DNA of 64,000 bases, taken from NCBI GenBank assembly GCA_900542045.1, contig UQMI01000006.1, positions 1-64,000 on the forward strand, in the 5' to 3' direction. Position 1 is the first letter of the stretch, and the number at the start of each line of letters is the position of its first letter. The stretch comes from an uncultured Blautia sp. (GTDB lineage Bacteria; Bacillota; Clostridia; Lachnospirales; Lachnospiraceae). The translations under genes were made by a program, and so were the position numbers. A model generated the notes under the pieces. That model saw nothing but the letters and a program-made list of their open reading frames with translations, did no database searches and was not told where the DNA came from. Shown here in pieces: positions 24,300 through 33,720 of this stretch.

Positions 24300-26684
24300 T
24301 TATATCGAATACTGCTCCACATATTTCTGGATATTCGAAGCATTTACATATTTCTTCATATGCTCCCCGTCATTGACAATCAGCGTAGGAGCCTGGCGGA
24401 TGCCGTATTTCTGCACCATATCCGGATGCGCATCGGCGTCGATCACTTCGTAAATGGCGCCGGATTCATTAAGCATCTCTTTGGCAATCCTGCAGTTGGG
24501 GCAGGTGCTGGTAGTAAACAGAAGCGCCTCTGTCTTCTTCACCGGCTGAATTTCCACATCCTCTCCGGAAATTTTCACCAGGCTTGCATGGCTTTTGGCC
24601 TTATCCCAGTCGGAATGGAGTATGTCATACAGGTTCCGGTTCTTATATTCCTGGGCCTTTCCGTCATTCCAGTTCTGCACCGGCCGGTAATATCCGGTGA
24701 TCCGGCTGTATACCTCTGCCTTCCTGCCGCATTTGGGGCAGGTAAAATGCTCGCCGGACAGATACCCATGCTCCGGGCATACCGAATAGGTGGGAGAAAT
24801 GGTGTAATACGGCAGCTTATAGTTGGAAGCAATGGTGCGCACCAGGGCCGCAGCCGACTTCCAGTCCGGCAGCTTCTCTCCGAGAAACGCATGAAATACA
24901 GTTCCCGAAGTATACAGGGTCTGCATCTCATCCTGGATATCCAGCGCATCGAAAATATCGGAGGTGTAATCCACCGGAAGATGAGAGCTGTTGGTATAAT
25001 AGGGGGTATCTCCCTCTTTTCCTGCAGTCTTGATATCCGGCCAGCGCTTCCGGTCATGCTTGGCAAGCCGGTAGGCAGTAGATTCTGCCGGAGTAGCTTC
25101 CAGATTGTACAGGTCGCCGTACTGCTCCTGATAGTCTGACAGGCGTTCCCGCATATGGTTCAGCACATCAATGGTGAACTCCTGTGTCTTCCTGTCCGTC
25201 ATGTCTTTGCCCAGCCATCTGGCATTGAGCCCCACTTCATTCATTCCCACCAGACCAATGGTAGAAAAATGATTTTCAAAGCTGCCCAGATACCGCTTGG
25301 TATAGGGATACAGCCCTCCGTCCAGAAGCTTTGTGATCACTTCCCGCTTCACATGAAGGGAGCGGGCCGCAATATCCATCATATGATCCAGTCTCGCATA
25401 AAATTCTTCCGGCGTCCTGGACAGATAAGCAATCCGCGGCATATTGATGGTTACCACGCCAATGGAGCCTGTGCTTTCACCAGAGCCGAAGAATCCGCCG
25501 GATTTTTTGCGCAGTTCCCGAAGATCCAGCCGCAGACGGCAGCACATGCTGCGCACATCGCTGGGCTCCATATCGCTGTTCACATAATTGGAAAAATACG
25601 GGGTGCCGTATTTGGCAGTCATTTCAAACAGCAGCCGGTTGTTCTCCGTGTCTGACCAGTCAAAATCAGAGGTAATGGAGTAGGTGGGAATGGGATACTG
25701 GAATCCCCGCCCGTTGGCATCACCTTCGATCATGATCTCGATAAAGGCTTTATTCACCATATCCATTTCTTTCTTGCAGTCTTTATACTTAAAGTCCATC
25801 TCCCTGCCGCCCACAATGGCCGGCAGCTCTGCCAGATCATCCGGCACCGTCCAGTCCAGTGTGATATTGGAGAAAGGTGCCTGGGTTCCCCAGCGGCTGG
25901 GAGTATTCACTCCATAGATGAAAGATTCGATACATTTTTTTACTTCTTCATAACTGAGGCTGTCTGCTTTTACAAAGGGAGCCAGATACGTGTCAAAAGA
26001 AGAAAAGGCCTGGGCTCCCGCCCATTCATTCTGCATGATCCCCAGGAAGTTCACCATCTGATTGCACAGCACACTCAGATGTTTGGCCGGTGAAGATGTA
26101 ATCTTTCCTTCAATGCCTCCCAGCCCTTCCCGTATCAGCTGCTTTAAAGACCATCCGGCGCAGTATCCGGTGAGCATGGACAGGTCATGCAGATGCAGAT
26201 CTGCATTCCTGTGGGCATCGGCAATCTCCGGATCATAGACCTCAGACAGCCAGTAATTGGCCGTTACTGCCCCGGAATTGCTCAGAATCAGGCCGCCCAC
26301 GGAATAAGTCACCGTGGAATTCTCTTTCACACGCCAGTCCTCAATCTTCACATAACTGTTTACAATTTCTTTATAATCCAGAATGGTGGATTTCATGTTG
26401 CGGACCTTTTCCCGCTGCTTCCGGTACAGGATGTATGCTTTTGCCACATCTGCGTATCCTGCCTGGATCAGCACATTCTCCACACTGTCCTGAATGTCCT
26501 CCACCTCAATCTTCTGGTCATGGATCTTCTCCTGAAAATCCGCGGTCACCCGCAGTCCCAGCAGGCTGAGCATGTCCGGGCTGTACTGCTTGGATTTGGC
26601 CTCAAATGCCTTGCCAATGGCTCCTGTGATCTTATCCAGTTGAAAATCTGTGATCTCTCCATCGCGTTTAACTACCTGAAACAT
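24300..26684 (-). CDS. nrdD: Anaerobic ribonucleoside-triphosphate reductase with C-terminal redoxin domain
   Basis: A 794-residue class III ribonucleotide reductase, which makes deoxynucleotides without oxygen through a glycyl radical. An N-terminal ATP-cone (about residues 1-95, starting MFQVVKRDGEITDFQLDKI) provides allosteric control. Near residue 670 a Zn-binding segment (CPEHGYLSGEHFTCPKCG) precedes the radical site in SRITGYYRPV. The last 80 residues form an added glutaredoxin/thioredoxin-like domain with a CPNC active site (FTTSTCPNCRIAKEML) and the cis-Pro in QAPTLIV. This fused redoxin suggests a thioredoxin-type reductant rather than formate. The start at 26684 follows an AACGGAG site. 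The activase gene nrdG is not in the window. Two NrdR boxes lie upstream. Confidence 0.95.
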   Translation of the reverse strand: MFQVVKRDGEITDFQLDKITGAIGKAFEAKSKQYSPDMLSLLGLRVTADFQEKIHDQKIEVEDIQDSVENVLIQAGYADVAKAYILYRKQREKVRNMKSTILDYKEIVNSYVKIEDWRVKENSTVTYSVGGLILSNSGAVTANYWLSEVYDPEIADAHRNADLHLHDLSMLTGYCAGWSLKQLIREGLGGIEGKITSSPAKHLSVLCNQMVNFLGIMQNEWAGAQAFSSFDTYLAPFVKADSLSYEEVKKCIESFIYGVNTPSRWGTQAPFSNITLDWTVPDDLAELPAIVGGREMDFKYKDCKKEMDMVNKAFIEIMIEGDANGRGFQYPIPTYSITSDFDWSDTENNRLLFEMTAKYGTPYFSNYVNSDMEPSDVRSMCCRLRLDLRELRKKSGGFFGSGESTGSIGVVTINMPRIAYLSRTPEEFYARLDHMMDIAARSLHVKREVITKLLDGGLYPYTKRYLGSFENHFSTIGLVGMNEVGLNARWLGKDMTDRKTQEFTIDVLNHMRERLSDYQEQYGDLYNLEATPAESTAYRLAKHDRKRWPDIKTAGKEGDTPYYTNSSHLPVDYTSDIFDALDIQDEMQTLYTSGTVFHAFLGEKLPDWKSAAALVRTIASNYKLPYYTISPTYSVCPEHGYLSGEHFTCPKCGRKAEVYSRITGYYRPVQNWNDGKAQEYKNRNLYDILHSDWDKAKSHASLVKISGEDVEIQPVKKTEALLFTTSTCPNCRIAKEMLNESGAIYEVIDADAHPDMVQKYGIRQAPTLIVNDGEHMKKYVNASNIQKYVEQYSI

Positions 26685-26783
26685 AATCTCCGTTACTTCC
26701 TTCCCCCGTTTGATCCCGGTAAAACTAAATCTGTCGCTTCTCTTTCTGTCCGAAAACGGGCAGCACATTTGTCGTGTATGGCT

Positions 26784-26865
26784 ATTGTAGCAAAGGGCAC
26801 AGAAATAGTCAACAGAAAAACACCATATATTGTGTTCTGTATTTTCAAAACACAATATATGGTGT
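26784..26865 (-). promoter_or_regulatory. nrdD promoter with two NrdR boxes in mirror image
   Basis: The minus-strand promoter is TTGACT (26807-26812), 17 bases, TACAAT (26784-26789). Directly upstream are two 16-base NrdR boxes: ACACCATATATTGTGT at 26820-26835 and ACACAATATATGGTGT at 26850-26865, 30 bases apart (three helical turns). Each box is the exact reverse complement of the other. NrdR is the conserved repressor of ribonucleotide reductase genes and binds such pairs. Confidence 0.9.
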
Positions 26866-26935
26866 TTCATAAAAAGGACACCGAATATCCATCCTGCTCT
26901 CTTTTAAAACATCCACTGGGCCATACCGCCTGCAT

Positions 26936-28177
26936 TTACGTTACTTTTCCATACAGCTCCATGGGTACCCGTGCCTTTACGGCAATCCCCTCCGGCGTAT
27001 ATTCTTCCGAAATCAGCTGACCGCCTCTGCGGATCAGCTGGATCAGCCCTGCCTTCTCATAAGGGTATACCCGTTCGAAATAGATCTGGTCCTCCTCCAG
27101 GATCTCTTCCAGAACTTTCTTCAGCTCATCCAGTCCTTCTCCGGTCCTGGCAGAGATCTTCAGGCAGTAATCGGCCTTCAGATCCCGGATATGCTCTTTT
27201 TCCACCAGCTTATCCTGCTTGTTGAAAAGGGTTACGATCTTCTTGTCTTTTACCCCCAGCTGCTGCAGAGTATCGTACACCACATGCATCTGGGTCTCAA
27301 ACTGAGGATTGGATACATCCACCACATGCAGAATAATATCCGCATATTTCGCTTCTTCCAGCGTACTCTTAAAAGCCTCCACCAGATGATGCGGCAGCTT
27401 CCGGATGAATCCCACTGTATCTGTAAGCAGGATCTCTTGGCCTTCCGCCAGTTCCAGAAGCCTGGTCGTAGGATCCAATGTGGCAAACAGTTTATCTTCT
27501 TCCAGTACACCGGCGCCGGTCAGCACATTTAAAAGAGTGGATTTGCCCGCATTGGTATAACCCACAATGGCAGCCACCTTACGCCCCGTCCGTCCCTTTC
27601 CGGAGCGCAGCAGCTCTCTGTGCCGCTCTACCTGCCGCAATTCCTGCTTCAGCTGCGTGATCCGGGCCCTGATCAGACGCCGGTCCATTTCCAGCTTCTT
27701 TTCTCCGGGACCTCTGGTTCCAATCCCTCCGCCCAGACGGGAAAGCGAATTGCGAAGCCCTACCAGTCTTGAAGCCCGGTACCGGAGCTGCGCCAGCTCC
27801 ACTTGCAGCTTTCCTTCACTGGTGGCCGCCCGCCCGGCAAAAATATCCAGGATCAAAAGGGTACGGTCCATCACCTTACAGTCCAGTTCCTGTTCCAGAT
27901 GATTCATCTGCACAGGGGACAGCTCATCGTCACAGATCACTCCTGTCGCTTCCAGACTCTGCACCATCTGCCGTATTTCTTCCGCCTTGCCGGTTCCCAC
28001 ATAGTTGCCGGGGTGGATCTGTTCCCGGTTCTGGATCACCTTTGCCAGGGTCACTGCTCCTGCTGTCTGAGCCAGTTCTTCCAGTTCCTCCAGAGATTCC
28101 CAGGCATCCTCGCCCTCAGAGGTCTGGATGCCTATCAGGATCACCCGCTCGGTCACCTGCTCATTTTCATACATCAT
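26936..28177 (-). CDS. hflX: GTPase HflX
   Basis: A 413-residue GTPase that acts on 70S ribosomes, splitting stalled or stressed ones. The N-terminal HflX domain includes PGNYVGTGKAEEI and DRTLLILDIFAGRAATSEGKLQVELAQL. The middle GLRNSLSRLGGGIGTRGPGEKKLE segment is typical, then the GTPase motifs GYTNAGKST, DTVGFIRKLP and NKQDKL. Its start overlaps the end of the TPR lipoprotein gene by 4 bases (ATGA), so the two are coupled. It lies upstream of nrdD, which has its own promoter. Confidence 0.95.
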   Translation of the reverse strand: MMYENEQVTERVILIGIQTSEGEDAWESLEELEELAQTAGAVTLAKVIQNREQIHPGNYVGTGKAEEIRQMVQSLEATGVICDDELSPVQMNHLEQELDCKVMDRTLLILDIFAGRAATSEGKLQVELAQLRYRASRLVGLRNSLSRLGGGIGTRGPGEKKLEMDRRLIRARITQLKQELRQVERHRELLRSGKGRTGRKVAAIVGYTNAGKSTLLNVLTGAGVLEEDKLFATLDPTTRLLELAEGQEILLTDTVGFIRKLPHHLVEAFKSTLEEAKYADIILHVVDVSNPQFETQMHVVYDTLQQLGVKDKKIVTLFNKQDKLVEKEHIRDLKADYCLKISARTGEGLDELKKVLEEILEEDQIYFERVYPYEKAGLIQLIRRGGQLISEEYTPEGIAVKARVPMELYGKVT

Positions 28178-29349
28178 CCGTTTTCATTCTCCGATCCATT
28201 CTCTGTTCCTGACGAATTTATCCCGTCAGAGGTTTCTGACTGCTCTGTTCCACCGGACGTTTCTGACTGCTCCGTTCCGTTTTCATCCTGAGAGGTCTGG
28301 CTGGTTCCTGTCCGGAACTGCAGGAATGTATATTCCCGCTGCGCGTCCTCGTCATCGGGATACAGATCCAGATAAGTTTCAAATTTGGAAAGAGCCTCCT
28401 GAAAATTCATCTGCTTTTCATAGATGATCGCCTCATTGAACAGAAGCCCCTGCATTTCATCATCCTCAGCTGCCCGCAGTCCCTTCTGGATATTGTCAAG
28501 GGCAGAAACATAATCTCCCTCCTCAATATCGCATAAGGCCAGGCCGTTATATCCTTTGGCTGTGCCTTCTTCTCCATCAATGTATTCCTGATACATGGTC
28601 CGTGCATTGTCCACGTCATTCTGCGCCAGATATACATCACCCAACAACAGCTTTGCCTCTCTGCTGTTTTTGTCAATGGCTTCTGTCAGAGACTCGGCAG
28701 CACTTTCATAGTCCTTCATGACATAATAGACCATTCCTCTTTCATAGTAGTCCTCTGCACTGCCGGCATTCTTTTCCAGCGCCCGGCTCAGATACTCCGT
28801 GCCGTCCGCTTCCATGGAACGGTCCGCATACGCCTGATAGATCTGAATTGCCATTTCATAAGAGGAATCCGCCTCATAGGCCTGGTCAAAACAGTCTGCT
28901 GCCTCTTCATAATTATCCTGCTCCAGCTGGATTTTTCCCATCAGAAACAGACTGTCCACATCTGATTCCAGATCTATAGCCTGCTGACAGGACTGGGCTG
29001 CCACCTCGTACATACCTTCCCGGTAACAGGAAGCAGCCTGGTAAAGAAGTACATCCCGCTGAAGGCCGCTGCTGATCCCTTCCTGATCCAGAGCTGACGC
29101 AAAGGCATTGGAAGCATCCAGATACTCTCCCATTTTATAATAGGCAATTCCCAGTCCCCGGTACGCTTCTGCCAGATATTCTCCCTGGTCAATGACCTGC
29201 TGATACCCCGATGCCGCTTCTTCGTACAGCCCGTTTTCCAGATCGGTACTGGCCTGCTCATAAACGGCCTGACTTTCACTTGTACACCCTGCCGCCAGGA
29301 GCAGGACCATTCCTGCCAGCAGACCCGTCACTGTTTTTTTTATTTTCAT
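28174..29349 (-). CDS. TPR-repeat lipoprotein
   Basis: A 391-residue lipoprotein. The signal peptide MKIKKTVTGLLAGMVLLLAAGC ends in a lipobox with Cys22, so the mature protein is tethered outside the membrane. At least eight tetratricopeptide repeats cover residues 30-345. The C-terminus is a Ser/Glu/Thr/Gly-rich tail with near-repeats of GTEQSETSGG. TPR lipoproteins act as scaffolds; no partner is evident. The start at 29349 follows AGGAGATTT; longer starts would bury the signal peptide. Coupled to hflX downstream and 34 bases after glmM. Confidence 0.85.
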   Translation of the reverse strand: MKIKKTVTGLLAGMVLLLAAGCTSESQAVYEQASTDLENGLYEEAASGYQQVIDQGEYLAEAYRGLGIAYYKMGEYLDASNAFASALDQEGISSGLQRDVLLYQAASCYREGMYEVAAQSCQQAIDLESDVDSLFLMGKIQLEQDNYEEAADCFDQAYEADSSYEMAIQIYQAYADRSMEADGTEYLSRALEKNAGSAEDYYERGMVYYVMKDYESAAESLTEAIDKNSREAKLLLGDVYLAQNDVDNARTMYQEYIDGEEGTAKGYNGLALCDIEEGDYVSALDNIQKGLRAAEDDEMQGLLFNEAIIYEKQMNFQEALSKFETYLDLYPDDEDAQREYTFLQFRTGTSQTSQDENGTEQSETSGGTEQSETSDGINSSGTENGSENENG

Positions 29350-29383
29350 AAATCTCCTGACTTCCTGTGCTGTTCCCAGAGGA

Positions 29384-30727
29384 TCAGACCGCCAGTCCTT
29401 CCTCATGGATGACCTGTACAACCTGCTCTACATACTTCTTGCAAAGCTCGTCTGTGGATGCCTCCACCATCACACGAATCACCGGCTCTGTGCCGCTTTC
29501 CCGCACCAGGATCCTGCCATCTTCGCCAAGAGCTCTGGCCACTGCTTCCACAGCTTCTTTTACCGCCGGGTTTTCCCGGGCCGTCTTTTTATCGGACACC
29601 CGGACATTCTGCAGCAGCTGGGGATAAATTGTCAATTCTTTTGCCAGATCATGAAGGGTAGATTTCTTTTCCACCATCGTCTCTGTCACCATCAGAGATG
29701 TCAGGATACCGTCTCCGGTTGCCGCATAGCGGCTGAAGATAATATGTCCCGACTGTTCTCCACCGATGCTGTGTCCATTGCTCAGCATATTCTCGCTGAC
29801 GTATTTATCACCCACAGCAGTCTGCACATAAGAGATTCCCTCTCGCTCCAGCGCTTTGTACAGTCCAAGGTTGGACATAACAGTAGTCACCACTGTGTTG
29901 TTGTTCAGTTTATTCTGTTCCTTTAAATATTTGCCGCAGATATACATGATGTAATCTCCGTCGATCACATTGCCCAGATGATCCACAGCGATACAGCGGT
30001 CCGCATCACCATCGTAAGCAAATCCAAGATCCAGCTCATGATCTACCACATATTTCTGCAGTACTTCAATATGCGTGGATCCGCAGTTGGCATTGATATT
30101 GGTTCCATCCGGATCATTGTTGATCACGTAGGTCTTTGCCCGGAGCGCGTCAAACACGCTTTTGGCAATGGAAGAAGCGCTGCCGTTGGAACAGTCCAGA
30201 CCGATCTTCAGATTTTTGAAATCCCGGGACGGAATAGAGATCAGATAACCGATATAACGGTTTCTGCCGGATGCGAAATCCACAGTACGTCCCACGGCTT
30301 CTCTCACTGCCAGCGGAAGCTCCCCGATCTCGCCGTCGATATAGCTTTCGATCTTCTCTTCGATCTCTGCCGCGATTTTCTGTCCGTTTCCGTCAATAAT
30401 TTTGATCCCGTTATCATAAAATGGATTGTGGCTTGCAGAGATCATAATACCGCAGTCAAAATCCTCTGTACGTACTGCATAGGAAACACTGGGTGTTGTG
30501 GTCACATGCAGCAGATACGCGTCTGCTCCGGAAGCCGTCAGTCCGGCAACCAGCGCGTATTCGAACATATAGCTGCTTCTTCTGGTATCCTTACCGATCA
30601 CAATCTTGGCTTTGTGTTCCTGTCCGTAATACCATCCCAGAAATCGTCCTACTTTAAACGCATGATCCACTGTTAAAACCACATTTGCCTCTCCGCGGAA
30701 GCCGTCTGTTCCAAAATATTTACCCAT
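29384..30727 (-). CDS. glmM: Phosphoglucosamine mutase
   Basis: A 447-residue alpha-phosphohexomutase that turns glucosamine-6-phosphate into glucosamine-1-phosphate for peptidoglycan precursors. It begins GKYFGTDGFRGEANVVLT, as GlmM does. The phosphoserine loop is ISASHNPFYDNGIK near residue 98, the metal loop is FAYDGDADRCIAVD, the sugar-specificity loop is GGEQSGHIIF, and the phosphate-binding loop at the end is VRESGTEPVIRVMVE. Length is normal. It lies between a nucleotidyltransferase gene and the TPR/hflX pair on the same strand. Confidence 0.95.
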   Translation of the reverse strand: MGKYFGTDGFRGEANVVLTVDHAFKVGRFLGWYYGQEHKAKIVIGKDTRRSSYMFEYALVAGLTASGADAYLLHVTTTPSVSYAVRTEDFDCGIMISASHNPFYDNGIKIIDGNGQKIAAEIEEKIESYIDGEIGELPLAVREAVGRTVDFASGRNRYIGYLISIPSRDFKNLKIGLDCSNGSASSIAKSVFDALRAKTYVINNDPDGTNINANCGSTHIEVLQKYVVDHELDLGFAYDGDADRCIAVDHLGNVIDGDYIMYICGKYLKEQNKLNNNTVVTTVMSNLGLYKALEREGISYVQTAVGDKYVSENMLSNGHSIGGEQSGHIIFSRYAATGDGILTSLMVTETMVEKKSTLHDLAKELTIYPQLLQNVRVSDKKTARENPAVKEAVEAVARALGEDGRILVRESGTEPVIRVMVEASTDELCKKYVEQVVQVIHEEGLAV

Positions 30728-30786
30728 TTTTCATTCCTCTTTTCTACTCTATATTTCCCTTTTTCTGCCACAGAACAACACTGCGG

Positions 30787-31707
30787 TCAGCCATACAGGT
30801 TCTCCGGATATACTCCTGCATCCACCAGACGCCGGAAAGACGCTTCCACGATCTCCCGGTCTTCCTGGTAGGTCACACCAAACCAGTTGTCATTGGACTT
30901 CAGCACGTCTACCTGGAGGATTCCCTGCTGCAGAAGATCATCCACCACTTCCGGCAGAAGGTATTCTGCCTTCAGCTCGCCTTCCGGCAGTGCTTTCAGG
31001 AATTTCACAAATCCCTGCTCCAGATATTCCATGAAATCCGGCGTCAGCCCCCACATGTTCATGGACACCAGTCTTCCTGCATCCAGAGGCTGCAATCCTC
31101 CGTTTTCCAGCCGGACTGCTGCTCCCTCCGGGGTTTTCACCACATTTCTGGTCTCCTGGATCCCGGTCAGTCTGCCTGCCTCATCCACTGAACAGATACC
31201 CCTGGTCACCGCTCCATTTTCACTGAGCGTATTTCCCAGCACAAATCCGGCCATACAGATGTGCAGGGTATCCTGTTTCTTCCGTTCTTCTGTCAGGTAT
31301 TGATAAACCTTTACAAAGGCTTCTTTTCCATAGTAATCATCTGCATTGATCACCACAAAAGGTTCCTTCAGCACTTTCCTGCAGGCCAGCACTGCCTGTC
31401 CTGTCCCCCAGGGTTTTACACGGTCCTCCGGACAGGAAAATCCCTCCGGCAGATCCTCTTTTTCCTGAAATACATACGCCACCTCTGTAATGGTTTCGAT
31501 CCTTTTTCCAATCATCTGCCGGAACGCTTCCTCTAGATCCTTCCGGATAATAAAAACCACCTTGTTAAATCCGGCCTCCAATGCATCATGTATGGAATAA
31601 TCCATAATAATCTCTCCACTGGGACCCACCTGTGCCAGCTGCTTGATTCCTTTGCCAAACCTGCTGCCGATTCCCGCAGCCATAATGACTAATGCTGTTT
31701 TTTTCAC
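30787..31707 (-). CDS. Sugar-phosphate nucleotidyltransferase family protein
   Basis: A 306-residue NTP-transferase. The nucleotide-binding motif is at the N-terminus (VIMAAGIGSRFGKGIKQLAQVG) and the metal Asp lies in FVVINADDYYGKEA near residue 115. Product specificity is not clear: it differs from GalU and RmlA in the signature loop and resembles loosely annotated nucleotidyltransferases of Clostridia. The start is GTG at 31707, preceded by AAGGAGATAG; no ATG fits. Lying directly ahead of glmM suggests a role in activated sugar supply for the envelope. Confidence 0.8.
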   Translation of the reverse strand: MKKTALVIMAAGIGSRFGKGIKQLAQVGPSGEIIMDYSIHDALEAGFNKVVFIIRKDLEEAFRQMIGKRIETITEVAYVFQEKEDLPEGFSCPEDRVKPWGTGQAVLACRKVLKEPFVVINADDYYGKEAFVKVYQYLTEERKKQDTLHICMAGFVLGNTLSENGAVTRGICSVDEAGRLTGIQETRNVVKTPEGAAVRLENGGLQPLDAGRLVSMNMWGLTPDFMEYLEQGFVKFLKALPEGELKAEYLLPEVVDDLLQQGILQVDVLKSNDNWFGVTYQEDREIVEASFRRLVDAGVYPENLYG

Positions 31708-31756
31708 ACCTATCTCCTTTATCCTTGTAAAACCTCAATACCTCTTTGTTTTCCCC

Positions 31757-32830
31757 TTATTGTTCCTGCAGATGCGCCAGTTTCGCCGCCTGATCTGCCG
31801 CGATCAAACTGTCGATAATCTCCTCCAGATCTCCGTTCAGGATATTTTCCAGACGATGCAGCGTCAGTTTGATTCTGTGATCCGTTACCCTGCCCTGCGG
31901 AAAATTGTAGGTCCGTATTTTTTCCGAACGGTCTCCCGTACCGATCTGACTCCGCCTGGCCTCTGCCTCCGCGTCATGCTGTTTTGCCAGTTCCATCTCA
32001 TACAGACGGGAACGCAATACCTTCAATGCCTTATCCTTGTTCTTCAGCTGTGATTTCTCATCCTGACAGGAAATAACGATTCCTGTGGGAATATGAGTCA
32101 GACGCACGGCAGAGTCCGTGGTATTTACACACTGTCCTCCATTGCCCGATGCCCGGAAAACATCGAATTTACAGTCATTCAGATCCAGATGGAAATCAAT
32201 TTCCTCTGCTTCCGGCATAATGGCCACGGTGACTGTGGAGGTATGGATCCTGCCTCCGGATTCCGTTTCCGGCACACGCTGCACCCGGTGCACACCGCTT
32301 TCATATTTCAGCCGTGAATAAGCTCCGGCTCCGTTGATCATAAAGGTGACTTCCTTAAATCCTCCAATCCCATTCTCATTCAGACTCATCATTTCTGTCT
32401 TCCACCGGTGACTCTCCGCATATTTTACATACATCCGATAAATCTCTGCGGCGAAAAGAGCCGCCTCATCGCCGCCGGCACCGGCGCGGATCTCCACGAT
32501 TACATTCTTATTGTCGTTGGGATCTTTGGGAAGGAGAAGAATCTTCAGTTCGTGCTCCAGCTCTTCAATGCGCTTTTTTGCTTCAGAAAGCTCTTCTTTG
32601 AGCATTTCCCGCATATCCTCATCCTTTTCTTCCTCCAGCATGGACAGGCTGTCTTCTACTGTCTGCTGGTTTTCCTTATATTCCCTGTACGCATCCACAA
32701 TGGGCTGCAGGTCACTCTGCTCTTTCATCAGCTTCTGAAAGCGTTCCTGATCGTTTGTCACATCCGGCTCACCTAGTTCGCTGAGAATTTCTTCCATACG
32801 AATGAGCAGGTCTTCCAATTTGTCAAACAT
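31757..32830 (-). CDS. prfA: Peptide chain release factor 1
   Basis: A 357-residue class I release factor reading UAA and UAG. The GGQ motif that triggers hydrolysis is in [20 protein letters not shown] near residue 230. The codon-recognition segment has the PxT element appropriate for RF1 rather than RF2 ([17 protein letters not shown]). The start at 32830 follows AAGGAGGAAT. The order prmC then prfA is the usual one, since PrmC methylates the Gln of the GGQ motif. Confidence 0.97.
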   Translation of the reverse strand: MFDKLEDLLIRMEEILSELGEPDVTNDQERFQKLMKEQSDLQPIVDAYREYKENQQTVEDSLSMLEEEKDEDMREMLKEELSEAKKRIEELEHELKILLLPKDPNDNKNVIVEIRAGAGGDEAALFAAEIYRMYVKYAESHRWKTEMMSLNENGIGGFKEVTFMINGAGAYSRLKYESGVHRVQRVPETESGGRIHTSTVTVAIMPEAEEIDFHLDLNDCKFDVFRASGNGGQCVNTTDSAVRLTHIPTGIVISCQDEKSQLKNKDKALKVLRSRLYEMELAKQHDAEAEARRSQIGTGDRSEKIRTYNFPQGRVTDHRIKLTLHRLENILNGDLEEIIDSLIAADQAAKLAHLQEQ

Positions 32831-32859
32831 TCTCCCGATTCCTCCTTACAGGTATCTCG

Positions 32860-33720
32860 TCATATTCCCCGGCTTCTGGCGGTTACCACCCGGTCCAGAC
32901 CTGCCAGGTCCTTTATTATTTTCGTCTCTGCAAAATGATTTTCTCTTAACAGGGCCTCCACAGCTCTGCCCTGATCATGACCGATCTCAAAACATACCCG
33001 GCCGCCGGGCTCCAGGACCCGTCCTGCCTCTCTGATCATTCTGCGGTAAAAATACAGTCCGTCTTCCCGGCCGTCCAGGGCTATCTTTGGATCGTGATTC
33101 CGGACTTCTGGCATCAGTCCCCCTATTTCTCCTGTCGGTATGTAGGGCGGATTGGAAACCAGAAGGGAATACGTGCCGGTGACCTCAGAAAACAAATCCG
33201 ACTGTATCCACTGAATCTGTCCGGGAGAAATCTTCCCCTCCCGGATCATTTTCTGCGCATTTTTCCGGGCAACTTCCAGTGCTTCCCCGGAACAGTCTGC
33301 TCCAATTCCCTGTATCTCCGGATGGAGAGCCAGAAGGCTCAGAACAATGCAGCCGGAACCGGTACACATATCCAGAATACGCATCCCCGGACGCAGAAAT
33401 TTCTCCGTTTCCTCTACCAGCACTTCCGTATCCTGTCTAGGTATCAGCACCTGATTGCTGACCAGAAACTCCATTCCCATGAACCAGGCTTTTCCCAGAA
33501 TATGCTGCAGCGGAATCCGTTCTGTTCTTCTGCGGATCCACTCCCGATAGATACGCTCCTTCTCCGGTGGCATTTCTTCTTTGCAGCGCAGAAAATACGC
33601 CGCACGGCTCATGCCGGAACACTCCTCCAGAAGATACCAGGCATCCAGCTGTGCCTCCGGTACATCTGCCCTGCCCAGTTCTTCTCTGCCCCAGGCCAGC
33701 AGAGCTTCACAGGTACTCAT
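32860..33720 (-). CDS. prmC: Release factor glutamine methyltransferase
   Basis: A 286-residue SAM-dependent methyltransferase that methylates the Gln of the GGQ motif in release factors. The N-terminal helical domain is followed by the SAM-binding motif ILDMCTGSGCIVLSLL and the catalytic NPPY motif in VSNPPYIPTGEI. Its start overlaps the end of the DUF1385 gene by 4 bases, and prfA follows 29 bases later, so this is one operon. Confidence 0.96.
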   Translation of the reverse strand: MSTCEALLAWGREELGRADVPEAQLDAWYLLEECSGMSRAAYFLRCKEEMPPEKERIYREWIRRRTERIPLQHILGKAWFMGMEFLVSNQVLIPRQDTEVLVEETEKFLRPGMRILDMCTGSGCIVLSLLALHPEIQGIGADCSGEALEVARKNAQKMIREGKISPGQIQWIQSDLFSEVTGTYSLLVSNPPYIPTGEIGGLMPEVRNHDPKIALDGREDGLYFYRRMIREAGRVLEPGGRVCFEIGHDQGRAVEALLRENHFAETKIIKDLAGLDRVVTARSRGI

